A stretch of 64,000 bases of DNA from contig NZ_CP011371.1 in the NCBI RefSeq assembly GCF_001017435.1, forward strand, positions 2,542,001 through 2,606,000, written 5' to 3'. The notes beneath the pieces are model-generated. The model had not been told where the DNA came from. It searched no databases and worked only from the letters and a program-made list of their open reading frames with translations. Made by a program: the position numbers and the translations under genes. Below are positions 18,846 to 27,106 of this stretch, in pieces (positions within the stretch are counted from its first letter, which is position 1; the number at the start of each line of letters is the position of its first letter). Origin of the DNA: Caldimonas brevitalea. Lineage in GTDB: Bacteria; Pseudomonadota; Gammaproteobacteria; Burkholderiales; Burkholderiaceae_C.

Positions 18846-20477
18846 ATGAGACTGCTCGACGAACACATCCTCAATGCCACGGCGCTGGTGGTCGATGCCA
18901 ACCCGACCTCGCGCAGCATCTTGGCGGGCATGCTGCGCGACTTCGGGGTGCCCCGGGTCACGCAGACCAGCCGGGCCACGGAAGCGCGCAAGGCGCTGGA
19001 GTTCCGCCACTTCGACATCGTGCTGTGCGAGTACCACTTTCCCGACGAGCCGATGACCGGGCAGGACCTGCTGGACGATTTGCGGTTGGCGCATTTGCTC
19101 CCGCTGTCCACCGTGGTGGTGATGATCTCCAGTGAAGCCGGGTACGCGCATGTGGCCGAGGCCGCCGAGGCGGCGCTCGACGCCTACCTGATCAAACCGC
19201 ACACCGAGCAGGCCCTGCGCGAGCGCCTGGTGCAGGCGCGTCAGCGCAAACGCTCGCTGCGGGACATCATCGCCTGCGTGGAAAGCGGCGACTTCCTGGG
19301 CGGTGCCGAGCTGTGTCAGGCCCGCTTCGACACTCACGGGCCGAACTGGGTGCATGCGGCCCGCATCGGCGGTGAGCTGTGGCTGCGGCTCGGCAAGCCG
19401 CACGCGGCGCAGAAGATGTTCGAGGCCATCCTCAAGATCCGTGCGCTGCCGTGGGCACGGCTCGGCGTGGCGCGCACCGAGTACGAAGCCGGGCGCGCTT
19501 TCCAGGCGCGCCGCACGCTGGAAAGCCTGCTGGGCGAGCAGCCCGGTTACGCCGATGCCTATGACGTGATGGGCCGGGTATTGCTCGACCAGGGCGAGCC
19601 AGACCAGGCCATCGACTCGCTGCGCCGCGCCTGCGGTCTGACCCCCGGATCAGTGGCCCGGCTGGTGAAGCTCGGTCTGCTGGCCTTCTACTATGGAAAG
19701 CCGAGCGAAGCTATCGACGCGCTTCAGAAGGCCAGCCGGCTGGGCGTGCAGTCGAAGGTGTTCGACTTGCAGGGACTGGTGCTGCTCGGCACGCTGCAGC
19801 ACGACGCGGGTGACGCACGAGGATTGGCACGTTCGGTCGAAAGCATGCTGCAGGCTCGCGAGCAGGCGCCCGACAGTCCGCGGCTGCGACGGTTCCAGCT
19901 GGTGCTCGGTGTGCTGATGCATCTGTTGCACCGCAAGGTCGGCGACGCGCTGACCGACACGCGGCGGTTGTTGGCCGAAGTGCGTGAGCCCGACTTCGAG
20001 TTCGAAGCCGCCTGCAATCTGCTGATGTTGCTGTCCCGACTGCACTTGCAGGAGGTGCGCTTGGAAGACGCGCCGTCTCACGTCGGCGTCGTCGCACGGC
20101 GCTTTGCGGTGTCGCGGACCACGGCAGAACTGTTGGGACGAACGGTGCGGGGGCAGCCCGAGTTCGAGCAGGCGTTGCAAGCGGGCTACGCCGGCATCAC
20201 GGCGGCAGCCGAGGAAGCGGTGTCGCACACGGTGGAAGGCTCGCCGCGGGAGGCGGTGCTTGCCTTGCTCGGCCATGCGCAGCAAACGCTCAACGCAAAG
20301 CTGATCGACCTGGCCAGCCACACCATCGAGCGGCACCGCGGGTCGATCGAGGAGGTCGCCACGCTGGCGGCCCAAGTGCAAGAGCTGCACGACCGCTACC
20401 GCAGCTACGGCACGCAGGTGCATCTGACCCGTGCGGAAGACCCGCGCACGATGGCGTCTGCTGCCCGGAGCCGCTAG
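18846..20477 (+). CDS. Receiver-domain protein with TPR repeats; phosphoacceptor Asp replaced by Glu
   Basis: 543 residues. An N-terminal CheY-like receiver spans about 10-135: VVDANPTSR (acidic D17), FDIVLCEYHFPDEP, VMISSE, then LIKPH with the conserved Lys. At the phosphorylation position the usual Asp is Glu62, a change that often mimics the phosphorylated state. Residues about 150-330 contain TPR-like helical pairs (for example GQPEQ-type repeats ARTEYEAGRAFQARRTLESL and AYDVMGRVLLDQGEPDQAID), and a further helical region runs to the end. There is no DNA-binding or catalytic output domain, so it probably acts by protein-protein contact. No histidine kinase is adjacent. The ATG at 18846 begins the receiver domain naturally. 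Family architecture is known; function is not. Confidence 0.82.
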   Translation: MRLLDEHILNATALVVDANPTSRSILAGMLRDFGVPRVTQTSRATEARKALEFRHFDIVLCEYHFPDEPMTGQDLLDDLRLAHLLPLSTVVVMISSEAGYAHVAEAAEAALDAYLIKPHTEQALRERLVQARQRKRSLRDIIACVESGDFLGGAELCQARFDTHGPNWVHAARIGGELWLRLGKPHAAQKMFEAILKIRALPWARLGVARTEYEAGRAFQARRTLESLLGEQPGYADAYDVMGRVLLDQGEPDQAIDSLRRACGLTPGSVARLVKLGLLAFYYGKPSEAIDALQKASRLGVQSKVFDLQGLVLLGTLQHDAGDARGLARSVESMLQAREQAPDSPRLRRFQLVLGVLMHLLHRKVGDALTDTRRLLAEVREPDFEFEAACNLLMLLSRLHLQEVRLEDAPSHVGVVARRFAVSRTTAELLGRTVRGQPEFEQALQAGYAGITAAAEEAVSHTVEGSPREAVLALLGHAQQTLNAKLIDLASHTIERHRGSIEEVATLAAQVQELHDRYRSYGTQVHLTRAEDPRTMASAARSR

Positions 20478-20571
20478 GACGAACGGCTGCAGCGTGCGGC
20501 GCTTCGTGCCCGGATTTGTCTTCGTGTTGCAAGACCTGCCGGCGCTTGCCGCGCCGCAGGGGGCGAAAGGG

Positions 20572-20602
20572 GCAGGGCTCTGGGCCCGCTCGCAGGCCCT
20601 GC
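20572..20602. other. Inverted repeat between convergent genes
   Basis: GCAGGGC (20572-20578) and GCCCTGC (20596-20602) can pair across a 17-nt loop in the 125-nt gap between the convergent receiver-TPR and PP2C genes. A bidirectional terminator is possible but there is no U-run on either strand. Confidence 0.3.
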
Positions 20603-21370
20603 TCAGCTCAGCGGCTCGACCCGCACCACGGCGAGCGACAGGTTGTCGCCGCCCCCACGGGCCCGCTGACGCGCCTTGCTCACCAGCATCTCGCTCGCCT
20701 CGCGCGGCGGCAAGGTGTGGACGATGGCGCCCAACTCGCGCGGCGTGAAGTAGTGCCACAAGCCGTCGCTGCAGGCCAGCAAGGTGTCGCCCACTTCCAG
20801 GCGGGCGATGTGGTGCAGCGTCACCGGCGGGTCCTGGAAGGTACCCAGGCAGCCGGTCAGGAGGTTGGACTGCGGGTGTACGTTGGCTTCGTCTTCGGTG
20901 AGCTGGCCTTCCTCGACCAGGCGCTGCACATAGGAATGGTCGGTGGTGCGGCTCACCATGTCGGCGCCACGGAAGTGGTAGACGCGCGAATCGCCGGCGT
21001 GGATCACCGCGCACTCGCGGTTGGGGTTGACCAAAAAGGCCGCCACCGTGCTGTGAGGCTCTTCTTCCGCGGTGATCGCGGTCAACTTGATCATCAAATG
21101 CGATTCGAGCACCAGCTGCTTGAGCGTTTCCTGGGCGTCGTCGCTGGACGGCGCGTAGCGCTCAAACAACTGCCGGGCGGTCAAAATGACTTGATCGGAG
21201 GCTTTGCGACCCCCGCTTTTGCCCCCCATGCCGTCCGCCACCACCCCCATCAAACAGCCGCTGACGCGCGGGTGGGCGAGGATTTCCACCTGATCCTGCT
21301 GGTAGGCGCGGTCGCCTCGGTGGATGCCGGTGGCGGCGGTGAGGCGGTAACCTTTGGGTGGAGAGCTCAT
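20603..21370 (-). CDS. PP2C-family protein serine/threonine phosphatase
   Basis: 255 residues. All metal-binding and catalytic motifs of bacterial PP2C are present: RGDRAYQQDQ near the start, VVADGMGGKSGG, VIHAGDSRVYHFRG, LLACSDGLWHYF and GGDNLSLAVVRV at the end. It dephosphorylates Ser/Thr residues in the cytoplasm with Mn/Mg. No membrane segment is visible. No Hanks-type kinase or FHA protein is in the window, so its partner lies elsewhere. It is divergent from the YdcH-like gene and convergent with the receiver-TPR gene. Confidence 0.9.
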   Translation of the reverse strand: MSSPPKGYRLTAATGIHRGDRAYQQDQVEILAHPRVSGCLMGVVADGMGGKSGGRKASDQVILTARQLFERYAPSSDDAQETLKQLVLESHLMIKLTAITAEEEPHSTVAAFLVNPNRECAVIHAGDSRVYHFRGADMVSRTTDHSYVQRLVEEGQLTEDEANVHPQSNLLTGCLGTFQDPPVTLHHIARLEVGDTLLACSDGLWHYFTPRELGAIVHTLPPREASEMLVSKARQRARGGGDNLSLAVVRVEPLS

Positions 21371-21395
21371 AAGCGGCCGTAGGAAAACAGTGAAA

Positions 21396-21403
21396 ACTAT
21401 AAT
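21396..21403 (+). promoter_or_regulatory. Consensus -10 TATAAT before the YdcH-like gene
   Basis: A perfect TATAAT at 21398-21403 lies 44 nt before the ATG at 21448. No good -35 is found 16-18 bp upstream. On the minus strand the overlapping bases read TATAGT (21396-21401), 25 nt before the PP2C start, so the site may serve both divergent genes. Confidence 0.45.
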
Positions 21404-21447
21404 CGACGCCGCTCGAACCCCACTCGAGTACTGACACCGATGGCCCC

Positions 21448-21651
21448 ATGCAACAAAACCTGCACTCGCCTCAGCGTCGCCTGATCGAGCTGCGCATGGA
21501 GCACGCCGATCTCGATTGCCTGATCGACCAGACCGACGGCCAGCGTCCGATGGACGAATTCACCCTGCGCCGGCTGAAGAAGCGGCGTTTGCTGCTGCGT
21601 GACCAGATCACGCGCCTGGAGGCGCAGCTGAACCCACAAGAGCCGGCATGA
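21448..21651 (+). CDS. YdcH/DUF465 family small protein
   Basis: 67 residues, predicted to be one helical hairpin or coiled coil. It contains the family pattern LRMEHADLDCLID followed by LRRLKKRRLLLRDQITRLE, a charged basic helix. Members are small cytoplasmic proteins of unknown function, some linked to stress or phosphate-related regulons. It is monocistronic or the leader of the helicase gene 82 nt downstream. The call rests on the short pattern only. Confidence 0.75.
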   Translation: MQQNLHSPQRRLIELRMEHADLDCLIDQTDGQRPMDEFTLRRLKKRRLLLRDQITRLEAQLNPQEPA

Positions 21652-21733
21652 CGGACCCGTCGCCGAAGGTCAGCCGGCGGCCCGCCGGCCTGACCGCCGC
21701 GGGCCGGTGCCGCGCGTGTCCCAAGGAGGCCTG

Positions 21734-23734
21734 ATGGAGGGTAATCACGAGCCGATGCCGGACGACGGCGCCCTGGTGAAGGCCGTCCTGCAGGCGTTTG
21801 CGCCCGAGGGCGCGCTGGCGCAGGCCGACCCCGGCTATCTGGAGCGGGCGCCGCAGACGGAGCTGGCGCGCGAGATCGCCCGCGCGATCGAGGCGCGCCG
21901 CCCGATCGTGGCCGAGGCCGGCACCGGGGTCGGCAAGACCTTCGCCTACCTGGTGCCAGCGCTGCTCGGCGAGGGCCGGGTGCTGGTCAGCACCGCCACC
22001 AAGAGCCTGCAGGACCAGCTGTTCCTGCGGGACCTGCCGCATGTGCGCGACGCGCTGCAGGTGCCCGTGCAGCTTGCGCTGCTGAAGGGGCGGGGCAGCT
22101 ATCTGTGTTTGCACCGGCTCGAGTTGGCGCGGCGCTCGGCCGCGCTGCCGGACCGTTGGGCAGTGCGCACCTTGGCCAAGATCGAGCAGTGGTCGCAGGC
22201 CACGCGCAGCGGCGACCTGGCCGAGCTGGACGGCCTGGACGACCGCTCGCCGGTGATCCCGCTGGTGACGTCCACGCGCGACAACTGCCTCGGCTCGGAA
22301 TGCCCCAGCTACCGCAGCTGCCACGTCATGAAGGCGCGTCGCGACGCTTTGGCGGCCGATGTGGTGGTGGTCAACCACCATCTGTTCTTCGCCGACCTGG
22401 CCTTGCGCGAAACCGGCGTTGCCGAGCTGCTGCCCAGCGTCGACGCGGTGATCTTCGACGAGGCGCACCAGCTGGCCGAAGCCGGGGTGCAGTTCCTGGG
22501 CAACACGCTGGCCACCGGCCAGGTGCTCGATTTCACGCGCGACCTGCTGGCTGCCGGCCTGCAACATGCGCGTGGCCTGGCGCCCTGGGCCGAGGTGGCG
22601 GGCGGCTGCGACCGCGCGGCGCGCGACCTGCGGCTGGCGGCGGCCGGGGCGCTGCGCGAGGTGCGGGGTATCGTCAAGCTGCGCTGGCAGGAGCGCGCCG
22701 GGCGCCCGGAGTTCCAACAGGCGCTGCAGGGCCTGGGCGAGAGCGCCCGGGCGGCGGTGCAAGCCTTGAAGACGGTCAGCGAGATCGCGCCCGACTTCCC
22801 GAAGCTGCAGGAACGCGCCGAACAGCTCGCGCGCAAGACCGGCACCTTTGCGGCCGACGCGGCGCTGGGCCGGGTGCGCTGGATCGACGTCGGGCCTCAA
22901 CAGGCGCGTTTGGTCGAGTCACCGCTGGACATCCGCGACGCGATGCGCGAGCAGCTGGCCGGCGCGCCCAAGGCCTGGGTGTTCACGTCGGCCACGCTGG
23001 GCGAGGACGAGCGCCTGCGCTGGTTCACCGAGCCGACCGGGCTCGACGAGGCCCAGACGCTGCGCGTCGGCAGTCCCTTCGACTATGCGCAGCACGCCCG
23101 CGTCTACGTGCCCCGGGTGTTCCCGCGACCCAACGAACCCGGCCACCCGGGGGCCGTCGCCCAGCTGGCTGCGCGACTGACCGCCGCACTGGGCGGCCGC
23201 ACCTTCGTGCTGACCACCACCTTGCGCGCGTTGCAGCACATCGGCGGCGAGCTGCACGATCTGCTGCAGTCGCAGCCGCGCCCGATCCAGGTGTTGGTGC
23301 AGGGCACGGCGCCCAAGCGCCAGCTGATGCAGCAGTTCCTCGCCGAGCCCCGCTCGGTGCTGGTCGGCTCGCAGAGCTTCTGGGAAGGCATCGACGTGCC
23401 GGGCGAGGCGCTGCAGTGTGTGGTGATCGACAAGCTGCCGTTCCCGCCGCCCAACGACCCGCTGGTGGAAGCGCGCGTGAAGCGGCTCGAAGGTGAGGGC
23501 CGCAGCGCCTTCAACGACTATTTCGTGCCCGAGGCCGCCGTCGCGCTCAAGCAGGGCGCCGGGCGTTTGATCCGCACTGAATCCGACCGCGGCCTGCTGG
23601 TGGTGTGCGACCCGCGTTTGGTGACGATGGGCTATGGCCGGCGGCTGTTGGCGGCCTTGCCGCCGATGGGCCGGCTGGGCACCGAGGCCGAGGCGCTCGA
23701 CTGGCTGGCCGAACTGGCCGAGGTGCCCGTGTGA
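21734..23734 (+). CDS. DinG/YoaA-type ATP-dependent DNA helicase with iron-sulfur cluster
   Basis: 666 residues, superfamily 2, XPD-like. Walker A is AGTGVGKT (62-69) and the DEAH box is VIFDEAHQLAE. Four cysteines (C125, C185, C190, C196) in the RGSYLC and NCLGSECPSYRSC segments match the 4Fe-4S ligands of the family. The C-terminal helicase half has QSFWEGIDVPGE and LKQGAGRLIRTESDRG. It is a 5'-3' helicase that removes R-loops or blocks at stalled forks; size favours the YoaA-like group. The ATG at 21734 has AAGGAGG at 21723-21729, giving only 4 nt spacing; MPDDG at 21755 is an alternative. It ends 37 nt from convergent bamD. Confidence 0.9.
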   Translation: MEGNHEPMPDDGALVKAVLQAFAPEGALAQADPGYLERAPQTELAREIARAIEARRPIVAEAGTGVGKTFAYLVPALLGEGRVLVSTATKSLQDQLFLRDLPHVRDALQVPVQLALLKGRGSYLCLHRLELARRSAALPDRWAVRTLAKIEQWSQATRSGDLAELDGLDDRSPVIPLVTSTRDNCLGSECPSYRSCHVMKARRDALAADVVVVNHHLFFADLALRETGVAELLPSVDAVIFDEAHQLAEAGVQFLGNTLATGQVLDFTRDLLAAGLQHARGLAPWAEVAGGCDRAARDLRLAAAGALREVRGIVKLRWQERAGRPEFQQALQGLGESARAAVQALKTVSEIAPDFPKLQERAEQLARKTGTFAADAALGRVRWIDVGPQQARLVESPLDIRDAMREQLAGAPKAWVFTSATLGEDERLRWFTEPTGLDEAQTLRVGSPFDYAQHARVYVPRVFPRPNEPGHPGAVAQLAARLTAALGGRTFVLTTTLRALQHIGGELHDLLQSQPRPIQVLVQGTAPKRQLMQQFLAEPRSVLVGSQSFWEGIDVPGEALQCVVIDKLPFPPPNDPLVEARVKRLEGEGRSAFNDYFVPEAAVALKQGAGRLIRTESDRGLLVVCDPRLVTMGYGRRLLAALPPMGRLGTEAEALDWLAELAEVPV

Positions 23735-23771
23735 CGTGAGGGCTGCCGCTCAGCTCAGGCGGCCGCCACGC

Positions 23772-24605
23772 TCACCACAGCTTCCACCACGGCTCGTCCT
23801 TCTTCGCGACGCCGCCCTTCAAATAACCGCTGTCCGGGAAGCTGGTCTTGAGCACCCGTTCGGCATCGTCGCGCAGTTGGGTCAGACCGAGCCGGTCGTA
23901 GCTGCGGCTCATCAGGTACAGCGCCTCTTCGATGGCCGGTGATTGCTGGTAGTCCAGCACCGCCTGCTGCGCCCGGTTGGCAGCCGCCAGGTAGGCACCG
24001 CGCCGGTAGTAGTAGCGCGCCACGTGCACCTCGTACGCCGCCAGCGCATTGACGATGTAGTTCATGCGCAGCCGCGCATCCGGGGCGTAGGTCGAGGCCG
24101 GAAACTGCTCGACCAGTTGCTTGAACGACTGGAAGGCGTCCTTCGAGGCTTGCTGGTCGCGTTCCGACAGGTCCTGGCGGGCCAGGTTGCCAAACAGGCC
24201 CAGGTTGTCGTTGAAGTTGATGATGCCGCGCAGGTACAGCGCGTAGTCGAGCGCCGGGCTGCTCGGGTGCAGCTTGATGAAACGGTCGATGGTGGCGAGG
24301 GCCTGGGCCTTCTCGTTGCTGCGGTAGTAGACGTAGGCCAGTTCGAGCTGGGCCTGCTGCGACAGCAAGGTGCCGGCGGCCCGGCCTTCGAGGCGTTCGT
24401 AGAACTTGGCGGCGCGTTCGTAGTTGCCGACGGCGGCCTCGTCCTTGGCCTCTGCATACAATTTCTCGGTCGACATGCCGGCCGTCTCGTCCTTCGGTGT
24501 CGAAGAACAGCCGGCCACCAGCGTTACGGCCACGACGGCAGCCCCCCAGGCAGCACCTCGAACGGTCTTCTTCGGCATTCCGGGGACGGGCTTCAGTTGA
24601 GGCAT
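23772..24605 (-). CDS. bamD: Outer membrane assembly lipoprotein BamD
   Basis: 277 residues. The signal ends in the lipobox LVAGCSS with Cys33 (Cys24 if the second ATG at 24578 is used). The rest is five TPR-like repeats: STEKLYAEAKDEAAVGNYERAAKFYERL, then LELAYVYYRSNEKAQALATID and LDYALYLRGIINFNDN, then VEQFPASTYAPDARLRMNYI, and finally ARYYYRRGAYLAAANRAQ. BamD sits on the periplasmic face of the outer membrane and contacts BamA POTRA5, recognising substrate signals. bamB and bamA lie elsewhere in this window. It is divergent from rluD, a very common arrangement. Confidence 0.95.
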   Translation of the reverse strand: MPQLKPVPGMPKKTVRGAAWGAAVVAVTLVAGCSSTPKDETAGMSTEKLYAEAKDEAAVGNYERAAKFYERLEGRAAGTLLSQQAQLELAYVYYRSNEKAQALATIDRFIKLHPSSPALDYALYLRGIINFNDNLGLFGNLARQDLSERDQQASKDAFQSFKQLVEQFPASTYAPDARLRMNYIVNALAAYEVHVARYYYRRGAYLAAANRAQQAVLDYQQSPAIEEALYLMSRSYDRLGLTQLRDDAERVLKTSFPDSGYLKGGVAKKDEPWWKLW

Positions 24606-24656
24606 ACCAGCACGCAGGCGACGCAAGCCGCCGATATCAAACCAAGGATCGCGAAT

Positions 24657-24662
24657 TTTATA
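24657..24662 (-). promoter_or_regulatory. Candidate -10 (TATAAA) for bamD
   Basis: On the minus strand TATAAA is at 24662-24657, about 52 nt before the bamD ATG at 24605. No -35 fits at 17 bp. The AT-rich patch GAATTTTATATG is conspicuous in this GC-rich divergent interval and overlaps the presumed rluD start. Confidence 0.3.
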
Positions 24663-25681
24663 TGCACCGCCTTGCGCACCCCGGGGCCGACGCAACCGAA
24701 GGCCCCACCGCCGTGCCGAATGGGCTGGCCGAGCTGGAGGACGAAGCACCGGAGCTGTCCGAGTTCGAGCGGCGCCAGGCCGTCGTCTCGGCCGAGCAGC
24801 ACGGCCAGCGGCTCGACAAAGTGCTGGTGAGCCTGGCCGGCGAGTTCTCACGCAGCCATCTGCAATCGCTGATCGAGCAGGGCCTGGTCGAGCTCGACGG
24901 GCGGCAGGCCACCACCGCGAGCCGCAAGGTGCTGGCGGGCCAGCGGGTGGTCGTCGAGCTGCGGCCGACGCCGCAGAGCCAGGCCTTTCGCCCCGAGTCG
25001 ATCGCGCTGTCGGTGGTGTTCGAGGACGAACACTTGATGGTGGTCGACAAGCCGGCCGGACTCGTCGTACACCCGGCAGCCGGCAACTGGTCGGGTACGC
25101 TGCTGAACGGGCTGCTGGCCCACCATGCCGGTGCCGCCGCGCTGCCGCGCGCCGGCATCGTGCACCGGCTTGACAAGGACACCAGCGGGCTGATGGTGGT
25201 CGGCAAGACGCTCGAAGCGGTGACGGCGCTGGTGCGTGCCATCGCGGCGCGCGAAGTGCACCGCGAATACCTCGCGCTGGCGCACGGCGAGGTGCTGCAA
25301 CCCGAGCGGCTGGCGGTCATCGATGCACCGATCGGGCGCGATCCGCAGACACGCGTGCGGATGGCGGTGGTGCCGGGTGGCAAGACCGCCCGCACCGACG
25401 TCGAGGTGCTGGCGCGCGGGCAGGGGTGCACGGCGCTGCGCTGCCGCTTGCACACCGGCCGGACGCACCAGATCCGGGTGCATCTGGCGTCGCGTGGCTT
25501 CCCCCTGGTGGCCGATGTCCTCTACGGTGGGCGCGCTGCGCTCGACCTGGAGCGACAGGCCTTGCACGCCGCCCGCCTGGGCCTGACGCATCCTGTTTCC
25601 GGGCAGCCGCTGTCGTTCGAAGCACCGCTGCCCGGCGACCTGGCGCAGGCGTGGCAGCGTGTCACCGAGCCGCCGATGTGA
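24662..25681 (+). CDS. rluD: 23S rRNA pseudouridine(1911/1915/1917) synthase RluD
   Basis: 339 residues. An N-terminal extension of about 40 residues precedes an S4-like RNA-binding domain (about 48-105, QRLDKVLVSLAGEFSRSHLQSLI). The RluA-type catalytic domain has VVDKPAGLVVHP, the active-site motif GIVHRLDKDTSGL with Asp171, and the RCRLHTGRTHQIRVH segment. It isomerises three uridines in helix 69 of 23S rRNA. The ATG at 24662 is weakly supported because the AAGGA at 24644-24648 is 13 nt away; a GTG at 24713 would remove 17 poorly conserved residues. Divergent from bamD as in many proteobacteria. Confidence 0.93.
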   Translation: MHRLAHPGADATEGPTAVPNGLAELEDEAPELSEFERRQAVVSAEQHGQRLDKVLVSLAGEFSRSHLQSLIEQGLVELDGRQATTASRKVLAGQRVVVELRPTPQSQAFRPESIALSVVFEDEHLMVVDKPAGLVVHPAAGNWSGTLLNGLLAHHAGAAALPRAGIVHRLDKDTSGLMVVGKTLEAVTALVRAIAAREVHREYLALAHGEVLQPERLAVIDAPIGRDPQTRVRMAVVPGGKTARTDVEVLARGQGCTALRCRLHTGRTHQIRVHLASRGFPLVADVLYGGRAALDLERQALHAARLGLTHPVSGQPLSFEAPLPGDLAQAWQRVTEPPM

Positions 25682-25960
25682 TGCTCCGAACCGACAAGGG
25701 ACAAGCCCGCCGTGCGCCGGGCGCCGGCTTGGATACAATGCGCCCCAGGTAAGCACCACCGCCCGCCTGCGGCTTTCGCCCCTCCGGGCCACGCCAGCCA
25801 GGCCACGACCCGCCGCCCCACAGTCTCGGCGTCGTTGCTGCGGTCCCCGGAACAGCTTCCATAGACACCCGTATCCAGCGTGCGGCGCTTGTGGCCTGCG
25901 GCTGCAAGCGTCACTGCAGCCTGCCGCTCGGACCCGGATGAGGACGACACACGACAAGTC
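25682..25960. other. 279-bp gap between rluD and scpB
   Basis: No credible gene. A TACAAT hexamer at 25734-25739 (context TTGGATACAATGC) resembles Burkholderiales -10 boxes but has no -35 at 17 bp. The rest is GC-rich without a notable repeat. If transcription starts there, scpB has a leader of about 215 nt. Confidence 0.4.
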
Positions 25961-27106
25961 ATGAACACACAGGATGCGAAGCGCGTCCTTGAGACAGCGC
26001 TGATCTGCGCTCACCAGCCGTTGCCGTTGCGCGAAATGCGCACGCTGTTCAACGACGAGCTGGGGGCCGACACCCTTCGCATGCTGCTCGATGAGCTGAC
26101 ACGCGACTGGGAAGATCGCGGTGTCGAGCTGGTGGCCCTGTCGAATGGCTGGCGCTTCCAGAGCCGGCCCGAAATGCGCGAATACCTCGACCGGCTCAAC
26201 CCTGAAAAGCCGCCCAAGTACTCACGTGCGACGATGGAGACGCTGGCGATCATCGCCTACCGCCAGCCGGTGACCCGGGGTGACATCGAAGACATCCGAG
26301 GTGTCACGGTCAGCAGTCAGATCATCAAGCAACTCGAAGACCGCGGCTGGATCGACGCGATCGGCTACCGCGAAGCGCCCGGTCGTCCGGCCTTGTATGC
26401 GACCACCAAGCAGTTTTTGAACGACCTCGGCCTGGCGTCGCTCGACCAATTGCCGGCGCTGCAGGGGGCGACGATGACGCCGGAACTGCTGGCTCAGGGT
26501 TTGCCCGAGCAGGCCTCGCTGCTCGACGAGGTCGAAGCCGCTTCGGGCGAGGCAGCACCGGCCGGGGCCGACGAGCACTCGGCGGCACCGCCCGAGACCA
26601 CGGCAGAGCCGGATGACGTCCTGCCCGCGTCCGCCGACGCCACGTCGGTGCCGTCCATGGCCGCCGAGGCGACCGAGGCAAGTGCGGAAGTGGCGGCCGA
26701 CGATGGCGAGCCCGTGGTCGAGGTGTCGGACAGGCACGCCGAAGCCGAGGCGGCCGAGCCGCCGGCAGCACCGGAGCCCTCAGGCGACGACGCGCAGCCG
26801 AACCTCCACGAGACACTGTCCGCTGGTGCGGACGCGGTGATGCCGACGCCCGACACCGCGAACCCGGCTAACACCGGGGCCATAACCCCTGACCCGGCAG
26901 AGGCTGTCGCACCGCTGCCGGCACCTGCCCCCGAGCTCCCGACCGCCGATGCCGGCGGGCCGCGGAGCGACACGGCTTCGCCGGCCACGCCGGCCGAAGC
27001 CGACCCGGGTGCTCTCGCACCCGACGCAACCCAGCCCGAGGGCGACACCGCCTCCGAGGACAACCCCGCTTCCAGCGCTATCCCCCCCACTCGCCATGAA
27101 CTCTGA
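25961..27106 (+). CDS. scpB: Chromosome segregation and condensation protein ScpB with long acidic tail
   Basis: 381 residues. Residues 1 to about 185 are the tandem winged-helix ScpB core: [18 protein letters not shown], then [23 protein letters not shown] with the IRGV turn, and [26 protein letters not shown]. ScpB dimers join ScpA in bridging the SMC heads for chromosome compaction. Residues about 195-381 are a low-complexity tail rich in Ala, Glu, Pro, Asp and Thr, strongly acidic and probably disordered, doubling the usual length. The ATG at 25961 begins the conserved core. The 3' end overlaps rluB by 11 nt. scpA is not in the window. Confidence 0.92.
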   Translation: MNTQDAKRVLETALICAHQPLPLREMRTLFNDELGADTLRMLLDELTRDWEDRGVELVALSNGWRFQSRPEMREYLDRLNPEKPPKYSRATMETLAIIAYRQPVTRGDIEDIRGVTVSSQIIKQLEDRGWIDAIGYREAPGRPALYATTKQFLNDLGLASLDQLPALQGATMTPELLAQGLPEQASLLDEVEAASGEAAPAGADEHSAAPPETTAEPDDVLPASADATSVPSMAAEATEASAEVAADDGEPVVEVSDRHAEAEAAEPPAAPEPSGDDAQPNLHETLSAGADAVMPTPDTANPANTGAITPDPAEAVAPLPAPAPELPTADAGGPRSDTASPATPAEADPGALAPDATQPEGDTASEDNPASSAIPPTRHEL

